From Garcia nutans (lineage: Eukaryota; Streptophyta; Magnoliopsida; Malpighiales; Euphorbiaceae): a stretch of 64,000 bases of DNA. Positions 47,099-57,541 of the stretch are shown one piece after another (positions within the stretch are counted from its first letter, which is position 1; every line of letters begins with the position of its first letter). The position numbers were made by a program, and so were the translations under genes. Below the pieces are notes generated by a model. That model searched no databases. It was not told the origin of the DNA and saw nothing but the letters and a program-made list of their open reading frames with translations. The stretch lies in contig CANTUV010000004.1 in the NCBI GenBank assembly GCA_947685225.1, positions 12,369,001 to 12,433,000 of the forward strand, written 5' to 3'.

Positions 47099-47691
47099 AT
47101 GGATGCAAACCAACTATAGGATATGAAGTTCTCAATGCTAGGATGATCGAGCTACGACATCAATTGGCTGAAATTATGAAGATCTAGTTGATTGAAATTT
47201 TGGAGATCATCAACAATGTTATTGAAGCATCTCCCATTAAGATAAAGAAGAAGGGAAAGGTAACTTTAACAATGAATAGGTCCATTGATATAGATCAAAT
47301 GAGAAATGATGGGTCACTTCCTGTTTTAAAGACTTATTTGAGGAATGGGGGAGAGAAAAGAATGTATACAATGGAAAAGGGAACAATAAGGGTGGCTATC
47401 ATCCCAGTGGGGAAAGTCAAAGGGGACAAAAAGATATTAGGATAAATGAAATGACTGAGGCAACAAAGAAGCATAAATTTTTAGATTTAAGGGAACCTTT
47501 GTTGAAGGTGTATGAAAGTCTAATGAAGATGGATTTGCTATAGCCATTAATCGCCTAAGCTCAACACTTAACATTATTTCTACTTCCATCATACTCTAGG
47601 TTATGACACAAATCAATGTGTATGTTTGAGGCATGAAATACAAAATCTCATCAATGATGGAAAGATCCTCACCCTTGACATGTACAAGTAG
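47099..47691 (+). pseudogene. Mini-Gag remnant of element G
   Basis: Starts MDANQL like H, with an early TAG. The central frame 47188-47445 (IEILEIINNVIEASPIKIKKKGKVTL) parallels H 26628-26810. A broken C-terminal part follows, with FLDLREPLLKVYE and a CVCLRHEIQNL-like segment that corresponds to the X Gag after its capsid domain. The capsid-like domain is missing. Several stops disable it. Function, if any, would be as a non-autonomous partner of X-like elements; this is inference. Confidence 0.65.
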
Positions 47692-48024
47692 ATGAAGTAT
47701 TTTTCAGCTCCAACTTCACAAACTTCTCTTAGCTTGTTTGGTTTTTGTTTCATTTTCTTTCCTTGAATTTTCTAGAACCATTATGTTTTTCAAATTAAGA
47801 TTATTTGAATAAATTACTTTCGTTCAATTTTTTATAGTCTTTGTTCATTTTGGTGCTCAACCAATGACGAGTCTAGCTTGATATTTATAAATTAGTGTAT
47901 CTATGTGTTAGACAAATGATCTTAATTTTGATCCTTGACAACTCAAATGGATGATCTATTTAACTTGTGTTTGAGAAATCTTGTTGCAGGATTAGGTTGC
48001 TTCAATTAAAGGTGAACAGAACAA

Positions 48025-48700
48025 TTCTCGCGGTCGCACATCACCTAAATATGACCGCTCCAAGTAATTACAGAATGAAACCTTGTCACAGTAGGTTTCG
48101 CGGTCAGAAGTTCGACCTCAGTCGTGACCGCTCCTACAGCATAGCGACCGTCCGAATATTTGCACGACCGCTACTCAAGGAACTTAAATCATTACAATCA
48201 CAGTAAGGTTCGCGGTGACAAGAACGGTGAATAACTCGACCTCGCTTATCACTTTAGCGACCGCCCCATTCAGAGTCGCGACCGCCCAACAATTCAAGAA
48301 GAAATTGCTCAAAGAGACAGTAGTGTTCGCGTCCTCAGGTGCGTCCAGAAGCTCGACGCGAGTATGTGAGTTCGACCGCGAAAAGCTACCAAGGGCGACC
48401 GCGAAGATTCAAATTATGGCGGACATCTCTTTTGCTCTGTCAGAAAGTGACACGTGACATGACCGTTGTAAACCCACTTCATAATTCAAAAAGGGCGACC
48501 GCACCTCTGCTTGGCGCGACCGTCCCGACAAATACAGCATGGGCAAGAAACGGTCCGACAAACACATCGTGGGCAAGATTCCAGCTGCAGAGCACTAACA
48601 TTCGACCGTTGAAGTCTTTTCAAAAGTAGCGACCGTCCCCTGTTAAAGGACGACCGCGAGAAGCATGAGCGCGACCATCCTTGCATGAAGGGCGACCGCG
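48025..48700. repeat. Interspersed GCGACCGC-type motif array, LTR K
   Basis: About 20 occurrences of GACCG or its complement CGGTC, mostly as gcgaccg(c/t) or cgcggtc, at irregular intervals. Base composition here is far more GC-rich than the flanks. Confidence 0.85.
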
Positions 48701-48787
48701 AAGTGCTTCGGGCAGTTTAAGTAAAGAAGGTCTAATCTACCAATACATTATTCTTAATGTCTATAACGGCTAGTAAGACCACATTGG

Positions 48788-48796
48788 CTATAAATA
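48788..48796 (+). promoter_or_regulatory. Putative TATA box of LTR K
   Basis: CTATAAATA about 90 bp downstream of the last GACCG motif; the plant TATA consensus. Inferred only. Confidence 0.6.
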
Positions 48797-51700
48797 CAAT
48801 GTCTCTCTGAGAAAAGAAAAAAGAGCAAGCAAGAAATCAGATTTTGATAGCCAAGCAACAAATTTTCTATTACTTAAACTTACATTTGAATTGTAATGTA
48901 TGTTAGGTGTTAGCATTTGAAAACGCCATTGTATAAGTTTGAGTGTAAGCTTGGGAAACACTTGGGTTGTGAGAGTGAGCCTTGTAAAACTCTTGATTGG
49001 GTTGTAAGTGTGAGCCTTAGAAAAACACTTGTAAAGTTAGGTGTGAACTTGTGAAAACACCAAAGTTGGAAGTGAGCTTGTAAAAACTTCAAAGTCTAGT
49101 GGAACCTTAACAAGTTGTTAAGGAAGTGGATGTAGGATTGAAGTAAATCCGAACCACTATAAATCTTGTGTGTTCTTTCTTCCTTCATCACTCAACAATC
49201 TTTGTATTCCGCACTTCTTGTTTGTTGAGTTTTTTAAATTGTCATTACTTCTTGAGGAAACCAATTCACCCCCCCCCCCCTCTTGGTTGCCATCTTGGGA
49301 CAACACTATGCATCATGGTTTGAATGACTTTACTAGGTGAGGGAAGTTTTCTATAGCATTGAGTTGTGTACGCTTACTTATAGAGGGTTCCTACATAATG
49401 ACCTTTGTCTTGGTCCTAGTCTATCTTAGAACAAGCTTTGACAAAATTTTTAGTCAAAATTGAACTCTATTTATTTAAGAGAGAGATGATCTAGGCATTG
49501 TTTGGTAAGCCAAGAATTAGTGTTCACAATATTAACATCAATCCCTAGTTTGTCCTTTTGAGCATTCATAAAATTTTTGCTTGCTTTTCATTTGCTTATA
49601 AACCCTAATGACCTACCCTGAGCTATTGTGATACTTATAGCAAGTCTGCTGATCACTAAGGAAAAAAGGGAAAGAAGATGCCAAGACTATAGGGATAGTT
49701 GAAGGTCACCTAAATTAGACCTAATATCACAGAATGACATCAAGGCAACAAAGGATTCATCCTCACTGAAGTAGACTCATCATACCTCATTCATATCAAG
49801 AAGCATAAAATGGTACAAATAAGATAACTCTCTTAGAGGTAGGGCAAAAATGAAACAAAAACAAGAAAGGAACAAATAGAAAAGAAAATAAAGAAAAAAA
49901 AAGACAAGAAGAAGAAAAAAAGAAGAAGAAAATATGGAAAAGAAAATAAAATCCAAAAAGACGATTCAGAAAGCCAACCGAGTTCTTTTTTACCTAAAGA
50001 AAGTAGAAGACTTCCACTTATTTTACGAGGACGGGCTAACTTGAATTAGTCCATCCCAGCCAAGGACTCAAATACATAAGGGAAAGACCATCATTCATTT
50101 CATCCAGCATATCTCTAGGTCCGCAATGTTGAAAGTCTTAAACTTGATATTCCAAAAGGGAAAAGGAAGAAAAGAAAGAGTAAAAAAAGGGTGGTCTAAA
50201 GATCAAGATAGTACTGATTGGATCCAGATTTTTGCTAAGAAGATGGAAGGACATTCAAGCTTTGTACATGAAGTTAGAAGATAAAAGTGATGCCCAAAAG
50301 GTTAAAATAGAACTTCTGATAGTAGAAAATTCTAACAAGAAGTTTATAGTGTGAAGTTTTGTCAGCTGTGTCACATCAGCTCTAGTTTAAAAATGACCTT
50401 CATTTAACTCGTGTCCCTTATAGACCCCATTTCAAGACTATTAAAGACCTGTTGATCTCTCTTCATAGGTAGAGTCTATTAGTGAAGATAGTTTGAATAA
50501 GCATGCATATGAGGTAGACAATATTTAAACTCAATGAGACCATTGGCCAAGTAATATGTATGTGCCTATATGAAGTGCAATAGTTCTTGCTTAAATGGAA
50601 ATAATTCCCAAGTTTAGTATGGTAACTAGAGTTGTCATTTTATAGCTATGTTAATTTGAAAAGTCGAGTTCTGAGGTATAATAACATTGATTTGACAATG
50701 CCAAAATATGATTTTAAGATTTATAAAAAAATATTTGTCATATAAACCATCAAGTTAAGGGATGAATGTTGTATTGTCAAACTTCAAAGGACGTAATGGG
50801 TAAAAGAGGGCTAATGAAAGGATCACTTGCAAGGTCATGTCATTAAGAAGTTACTAACCAAATGGATGTCTCTCGTGTCTCTACCCTACTGGGGCCCCCT
50901 TTACTCGTACTTTGTACATCTAGAAGATAAAAGCCATAGATGTAAAATCTTCTAATATTCTAATACAAGATGTAAACAAGCATCTGGAACAAATCAATGG
51001 GAGCTCTTTGCCTGATCGCCTTTATCTGTTAGTCAATGGAACCGTTGTAAGCATTATTCATGCATATCTTGTATACATGAGCATATCATAATGCATTTTG
51101 TTGTCTTGTATTGCCCATTCATTGTCAAAATGAACAGCAATATACTAGGAAGCAAACATTGAGAAGCATATATGGAATTGGAAGGGGGGGCATAAAAAGG
51201 CCATTGAAAAATAAATAAGAGATGCAGGCTTATGAAAACATATAAACAAAATACAAACATCAATATGAGTATGCATGGAAACAAAATCATTGGTTTGAGC
51301 CTACATAGGGGCAAAGCTTCTCTTTTCAAATTTTGATTTTATGCGTGTACAAAACATTTTCAAACTCACTTTCAATATTTTTTCACACTGAGGGCAAAGA
51401 AAGGATATAAGAGCTATTTAAAAAATAGATGATTTTTTTTGCAAAAGAATGAACAAAAAGAACAGAACAAGAAGAAAGTGAGAACTCCCAAAGGAATGAA
51501 AATGCAAAAGACAAAAAGGACAAAAGATTAGTCCAGCTAGAAGAGCTGAAGTCAATATAGGAAAAATGTCCAAGGATGAAGATCCATTTTGAAGGGTGAA
51601 GACCTGAAGATCTATTTTGAAGGGTGAAAACCCGATGACCAAGGATGAAGTTCCATTTTGAAGGGTGAAGACCCACAATCCGTTGAAAAATAGAATAATG

Positions 51701-52264
51701 AGATAGAAGAAAGAACCCTCAACTGACAGAAGATTAGTCTAGTTAGAAGAGTTGAAATTGTTTGGCTAGAAGAAAGCCAAAACCTTCAATTGATAGAAGG
51801 TCAGTCAGCTAGAAGAACTAAAATTGTTTAGCTAGAAGAAAGCATGCACTCTCAAATGACAGAAGGTCAGTAGAATCCATTAAAGAATGGAACAAATGGC
51901 TAGAAGAAAGCTAGAATTCTCAAATGATAAATGGACAATCTAGCTAAAAGTGCTTAAGTCTCAGGTCTAGAACCCAACTCCAGTCTTGGGTTGAAAACCC
52001 AAATTCAGTATTGGGTCGAGAACCCAAATATAGTTTCAGGTCAAGAACCCAAATCCAATTTGGTGTCTTGAATCCAAATCCAATGTCGAGTCTAGAACTC
52101 AAATCTAGTCTAGGTACATGCATAAAAATCTAATCATGTGTCAGGTCAAGACCCCAAATTTGCTCTCTAGATGGGAACCCTCAGGTCCAGAACCCATCCA
52201 TATCCAAGATTAGTTCAAAGTCGTGTTGCTTTTCGCTCTCTTCTACTAAAGTCTCAAATTGCTC

Positions 52265-52279
52265 AAGCAAGGGGCAAAC
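52265..52279 (+). promoter_or_regulatory. PPT of element G
   Basis: AAGCAAGGGGCAAAC directly before the LTR start TGTAGACCC at 52280. Confidence 0.75.
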
Positions 52280-53680
52280 TGTAGACCCTTAATTTTGGCC
52301 CTAAGATAATCCAATCTCAATTAAGAAAGGCCAAGCTAAATTTTGTTTGATTTTAAAAGCTTAAACCTAGTTTATAGCTTTGAAATAGGTCGGTCTAGTT
52401 TTAAAAGGACTAATTTAAGTTGGCTTAATTTTTAAAGCCCTAAACCTGGCCTGATTTATTACTTAAAGACCAAAATATGTTTGATTCAATTTTAAAATTC
52501 AAAACCAAGTAAGACCAAGCCAAAACCTAAATTCATAATGAATTGGCTTTTGCCAATTCACTATGGAAGCCATTGGAAGCCAATTCGCCATGGAATAGCC
52601 TCCATGGTGAATTTGCATTGCCAAATTCGCCATAGATGGCTTACCATCACAAATTGGCTAATGCCAATTTGCCACGATCTCTTAATTCGAGCGTAATTTG
52701 GCTTATTAAATTGTTTTAGATTTCCTAATTAAGATCAAACTTCGAATAACTGTCGAATTAAGCATATTAGGGTTAGGGTACTAAACTCTTTGTGCCTATA
52801 AATACAAAGTTTAAGTAACCAACAATGGAGGTGAGATTTATTAATCTATTTTCTTTTACATAGTCAGGTTAATTTTCTTTTAAATCATTTTAATCCAGTA
52901 GTCAATTTAATTCCAGCAACATTAAATTATTAACTTTGGAAACCAAATTGAACCATGAACATCAAAACCTTAAACCTTATTTCTAAACTCTAATCTTGTT
53001 TTCAAAATCATAAAACCCTAGTTTTGTTTTAAAAGCCCTAAACCTTATTTGTAAACCCTAATTCTTATTCAAAAACCCTAATTTGTATAAATATAAAACC
53101 CTAGTTTAGATAAAACCCTAATTCCCCTACAAAACCATATCATGTAAACCGTCCACCTTTTGGGGGCGCTGTCCCCTTGCTCCCTGCCTGCTAACTAGCT
53201 AGCGGAACCGCCGTACACAACCCCTCATCGATTAGGTCAATATTTATTTATGGATTGTAATTCTTTGCAATTAGCCTTAATTTCCTTTTATTAAACTCTA
53301 ATGTATTATTATTTGTGAGATGATTAAACTACATGTTTGGATTATTTGTTGTTCTATGAATAGTTGAATGCTGTTAATTTTATTACTTGGATTTAAAGGA
53401 TGTAAAAGGCTTGTTTCCACTCATAGGTTTTCTTTTCAATTTATTTATTTTTTGTAATTTAATTTTTTTAAAGACTTTCGGACAACTGTGAGGGGCATGT
53501 TTTCTCCTTTTATTGGGTGTCCTATTTTGTTTTACTTTTATTTTGGACATTGGATATTATTGTAAGGGCATGTTTCCATTTTGTATGGGTGCCCACTTTT
53601 GTGTTTGTTTGAAACTTCTTTGATTTTAATGCAATAAATGTTTATTCACCTTAATTTGTATGTAGTATGGATGATATTTT
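52280..53680 (+). mobile_element. 3' LTR of element G, first part
   Basis: Starts TGTAGACCC after the PPT. It has a hairpin array at 52540-52671 and a TATA box CTATAAATA at 52796-52804. It is interrupted at 53680 by the M/L insertion (TSD atttt) and resumes at 57333. Aligns with LTR H and, in its 3' part, with X and Y. Confidence 0.82.
52540..52671. repeat. AATTGGC/GCCAATT hairpin array, LTR G
   Basis: Three hairpins: 52540-52559 (arms GAATTGGC and GCCAATTC, perfect), 52584-52611 (ATTCGCCATGG and CCATGGTGAAT, one mismatch) and 52650-52671 (CAAATTGGC and GCCAATTTG, perfect). They end 125 bp upstream of the TATA box. Confidence 0.85.
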
Positions 53681-54925
53681 TGTAACATCCCGAATTCCAG
53701 ATTGGTAACAAACAGACATAGAGGATATGATTTAGGCTTAGAACAAAGGAGTTTAGAACATGACCTATAACTTGAGCTCGAATTTCATTCAAGTTAATGA
53801 CAGAATTAGAGAGTCTCAAAGAAGACTTAATTGTTTATTTGTGTCTTAGCTAGATGTATAACTTAAAATTACTCATATTGGAGTTGTACAAAATAAGATA
53901 TGATGGATTTAGTAGACAATGTGCAAGCTGCCTCAGGACAGCATAGTAGGCTTGACTTCAAAGACCCATCAAAAATCAGATATAGCTCAGATTGACCTGA
54001 AATTTTGACACAATATATCCCCGGATGTCTAGTTTCAGTGGGAATAAGAATTACTTAATTTGGAATGGGTATTTATGAAATGTTATATATGTTCTACTCG
54101 GTAAATGGGTAAAACCGGTCTGGAATGGGGGTTATATCGTGTGAGGTCAAGACCATGGCAACTAGTCATGTGAGACCAAGACCACGTAGTTATCTTGTAT
54201 ATTCCATATCGTGTGAGACCAAGACCATGGCAATTAGTCATGTGAGGTCAAGACCACGCGTAACTCTATACGAGGCCTCATTCCGAGATTGGTGTATTCA
54301 TAATTACCTAGTGGAGCAGATTAACTCGTAACTATAATGAAGTTATATTACATGTTGTTTACACTTTTATTATTTATTTTTCGTAATTAGTTAAAGTACC
54401 AAACTAAGCAATGCTTAGCGAGTTTAGTTTCTTCTAAACTCGTAGGCTATTACCAAGGAGCCAGTAGCGAACAGAGGAGTCCTGTGATCTATCGGTCATC
54501 AACAAACTTAGGTGGTGCTTTTCATTTTGTATTTTGGTATTAGAAACTAGCATGTACTTATTTGAACAATACAAAGAGATAACTTGATGTAGCATGTAAA
54601 ACTAGTAATGTATAATAACTGTATGGTTTTAAATTGAGTTGGGTTGTGAATATCGAAGTGTGAATTCTTCTTGCAGGATTGTAGTTGAGGTTATAAGGGT
54701 GGATTATTGGGAGTGTGCTTGAATTGAATTGTGAAACAAAATGTTTTTCAAAAATAAGAAAAATCAGTTTTGTCGACACTTGGGACCTAGAATTTTAAGG
54801 GAGACTACGTCAAAATTTTTGGAAAATTTTTATAAGGAACATTAAGTAAGCTGACATAACCAGAACTCGTATCCCGATGTAGCATTCCTCCTCGCCTTAT
54901 TCATAGGTCGAGAAGGGGTGTTACA
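53681..54925 (+). repeat. LTR M
   Basis: 1245 bp, TG...CA. Its last ~600 bp match LTR B, including stem-loop CTAAGCAATGCTTAGCG at 54404-54420; the 5' half is different from B. Array at 54133-54262. Confidence 0.85.
54133..54262. repeat. GTGAGGTCAAGACC repeat array, LTR M
   Basis: Four copies of gtgag(g/a)(t/c)caagaccatgg or a close variant; the GGTC-AA-GACC core is a dyad. The inverted copy is at 55045-55165. The 68-aa frame over it occurs in both copies only because the LTR is duplicated. Confidence 0.8.
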
Positions 54926-54942
54926 TTTAATTACGAGTTAAT

Positions 54943-55626
54943 CTGTAAACAACATGTAATATAACTTCATTATAATTACGAGTTAATCAGCTCCACTAGG
55001 TAATTATGAATACACCAATCTCGGAATGAGGCCTCGTATAGAGTTACGCGTGGTCTTGACCTCACATGACTAATTGCCATGGTCTTGGTCTCACACGATA
55101 TGGAATATATAAGATAACTGCGTGGTCTTGGTCTCACTTGACTAGTTGCCATGGTCTTGACCTCACACGATATAACCCCCATTCCAGACCAGTTTTACCC
55201 ATTTACCGAGTAGAACATATATAAAATTTCATAAATACCCATTCCAAATTAAGTAATTCTTATTCCCACTGAAACTAGACATCCTGGGCTATATTGTGTC
55301 AAAATTTTAGGTCGATCCGAGCTATATCTGATTTTTGACGGTCCTTTGAAGTCAAGCCTACTATGCTGTCCTGAGGCAGCTTGCACATTGTCTACTAAAT
55401 CCATCATATCTTATTTTGTACAACTCCAAATTGAGTAATTTCAAGTTAAACATCTAGCTAAGACACAAATAAACAATTAAGTCTTCTTTGAGACTGTCTA
55501 ATTCTATCATTAACTTGAATGTAATTCGAGCTCAAGTTATAGGTCATGTTCTAAACTCCTTTGTTCTAAGCCTAAATCATATCCTCTATGTCTGTTTCTT
55601 ACCAATCTGGAATTTGGGATGTTACA
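54943..55626 (-). repeat. Inverted partial M-type LTR (3' LTR of L)
   Basis: Reverse complement of about 53681-54340. It starts TGTAACATCCC on the minus strand at 55626, beside a PPT. It breaks off near 54943 after a short tacgagttaatc duplication at the join to M. Confidence 0.8.
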
Positions 55627-55920
55627 ATTCTATCCCCTTTAATTTAAGCTTCGCCTCGAAGCTTACTCATTCTATATACTTAATGTTCTTTAACTACTGT
55701 CTATTGCTTTTGCCACTAATCTAGAGACATCCTACATTGACATAATTAGCTATCTGCTTAGTTCATCAACATATAACACGATTATCAATTCCTATCTGGC
55801 ATGTACATCAACCTATTCATCATATAACTTTCTCCTTACTTTATCTTACATGGCACACATAGTTATTTACTTACTACCTATCTCCCAGAATCGACTAAAC
55901 CTATTCTCTGATAGCACAAA
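55627..55920 (-). other. Gag-less interior of L with PPT and PBS
   Basis: Minus strand: a degenerate PBS at 55905-55916 (two mismatches to the initiator-Met type), a leader nearly identical to that of B, the first codons of the B-type Gag with a stop at codon 6, and then the 3' segment and PPT (55627-55641). Nearly all of gag is deleted. Confidence 0.8.
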
Positions 55921-57119
55921 TGTAACACCCCTTCCCGTCCTATGAATAAGCCGATGAGGAATGCTACATCGGGATACGAGTTCTGGTTATGTCAGCTTAC
56001 TTAATGTTCCTTATAAAAATTTTCCAAAAATTTTGACGAAGTCTCCCTTAAAATTCTAGGTCCCAAGTGTCGACAAAACTGATTTTTCTTATTTTTCAAA
56101 AATATTTTGTTTCACAATTCAGTTCAAGCACACTCCCAATAATCTACCCTTATAACCTCAACTACAATCCTACAAGAAGAATTCACACTTCTATATTTAC
56201 AACCCAACTCAATTTAAAACCATATAGTTATTATACATTACTAGATTTACATGCTACATCAAGTTATCTCTTTGTATTGTTCAAATAAGTACATGCCAGT
56301 TTCTAATACCAAAATACAAAATGAAAAGCACCACCTAAGTTTGTTGATGACCGACAGATCGCAGGACTCCTCTGCTCGCTACTGGCTCCTTGCTAATAGC
56401 CTACGAGTTTAGAAGAAATTAAACTCGCTAAGCATTGCTTAGTGGGTACTTTAACTAATTACAAAAAATAAATAATAAAAGCATAATGCACTTTTAAAAG
56501 CAATGAGTATTGAAAAATAATATCACAGTAAAAACAATCCATACATGCCATATATTCAGTTATTATCATTTTATCAGTTCTCTCCACAAGGTAATTTGGT
56601 AGACTAACGTATGGTAAGGAACTAACTGAAACAACTGTATATATATTCTGTGGCTGTGGCCCTAAAAAAAATTGCAGACCAAGCCCTGTGGAATCTGTGG
56701 CAGAAACCCTCGGACCGGAGTCCTATATAACTCGGGCGATTTCCCTATATAACTCGGACCGAAGTCCTATATAGCTCGAGTCGTCACCCTATATAACTCG
56801 GACCGAAGTCCTATATTAAAGCAGCACTGCATATAGTATGATATATCATACCCTTACCCTACTCAGTACTATCCCAGATACCCAGTGGAGTCAAAATTTT
56901 CATGCCATTTCTTAATCGAATATGCATTATACAATTATCGACTTATGTTTCTTATATTATTTCAATGTGAAATATCATATTTTGTCATTTTAATAACATC
57001 ATGCTCATTTATATGCATAAGGAATCAATTGGATTACTTTTGAAAAATGACCAAATGAATATTAACAAAATGACCATATGAATAGTAAATTCTAGTTTTG
57101 GACTCAACTTGATCGTTAT
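55921..57119 (-). repeat. Inverted partial B-type LTR (5' LTR of L)
   Basis: Matches the last ~1.2 kb of LTR B in reverse, including the tataggac array (about 56705-56815) and stem-loop (56426-56442). It stops near 57119, where a plus-strand LTR end takes over with a few bases of microhomology (ttga). Confidence 0.8.
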
Positions 57120-57127
57120 TTTGAATT

Positions 57128-57327
57128 GAATTGTGAAACAAAATGTTTTTCAAAAATAAGAAAAATCAGTTTTGTCGACACTTGGGACCTAGAATTTTAA
57201 GGGAGACTCCGTCAAAATTTTTGGAAAATTTTTATAAGGAACATTAAGTAAGCTGACATAACCAGAACTCGTATCCCGATGTAGCATTCCTCCTCGGCTT
57301 ATTCATAGGTCGGGAAGGGGTGTTACA
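57128..57327 (+). repeat. LTR 3' end, right border of M/L insertion
   Basis: About 200 bp matching the last 200 bp of LTRs B and M, ending gtgttaca at 57327 followed by the TSD. Confidence 0.8.
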
Positions 57328-57332
57328 ATTTT

Positions 57333-57541
57333 AATAAGTTAAGATTTTAATAATATTTGCACTTGAAAAGGATGTTGGTGTCAATTAACCAAGCATTGTG
57401 GGGGTGCTGGGACACTTCTTACCCATAGGCAATATGTCTCATCAATTAACAAGGCGTTGTGGGGGTGCTGGGACACTTCAATTAACCAGGTCCATAATAA
57501 CATTCATCACGCCAGTAGGCAATATATATATCCATGGATAA
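57333..57541 (+). mobile_element. 3' LTR of element G, second part
   Basis: Resumes LTR G after M/L. Contains two copies of a gtgggggtgctgggacac segment that is single in X and Y. It is cut at 57541 by insertion of E2 (expected TSD gataa, 57537-57541; partner outside the window). Confidence 0.7.

Larger units (their letters stand above)
47906..49305 (+). mobile_element. Solo LTR K, probably Ty1/Copia
   Basis: A 1400-bp insertion with TG...CA ends (TGTTAGACAA to gggacaaca) and a perfect TSD ctatg (47901-47905 and 49306-49310). The 3' part, with a C-run after ccaattcac (49270-49281) and then tcttggttgcc, is like Copia LTRs of the SIRE/Tork kind; that is from memory. No internal coding sequence, so an unequal-recombination remnant. 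It carries a dense GACCG motif array and a TATA box. Frames at 47967-48686 fall in the array and are not genes. Confidence 0.85.
47692..52264 (+). other. 3' UTR of element G (interrupted by solo LTR K)
   Basis: Long non-coding region shared with F, Y and H. It includes the purine tract at 49845-49960, two to three copies of the ~50-bp repeat at 51560-51672, gctagaaga-type repeats at 51720-51930 and a 'agaacccaa' array at 51955-52200. Frames at 51054-51678 are repeat shadows. Confidence 0.75.
53681..57327 (+). mobile_element. Rearranged insertion M/L with internal inversion
   Basis: Outer ends TGTAACATCCC (53681) and ggggtgttaca (57327) are flanked by TSD atttt (53676-53680 and 57328-57332). 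Inside: a complete plus-strand LTR M (53681-54925); an inverted partial M-type LTR (about 54943-55626); PPT, a ~295-bp interior and PBS on the minus strand; an inverted partial B-type LTR (55921 to about 57119); then a short plus-strand LTR end. So one insertion event now contains inverted LTR halves. Possible causes are autointegration into its own cDNA, or later insertion and deletion. Confidence 0.8.

Noticed and set aside
48215..48686. Arg/Ser-rich frames in LTR K
   Set aside because: They arise from the GACCG motif array within a solo LTR and overlap in several frames.
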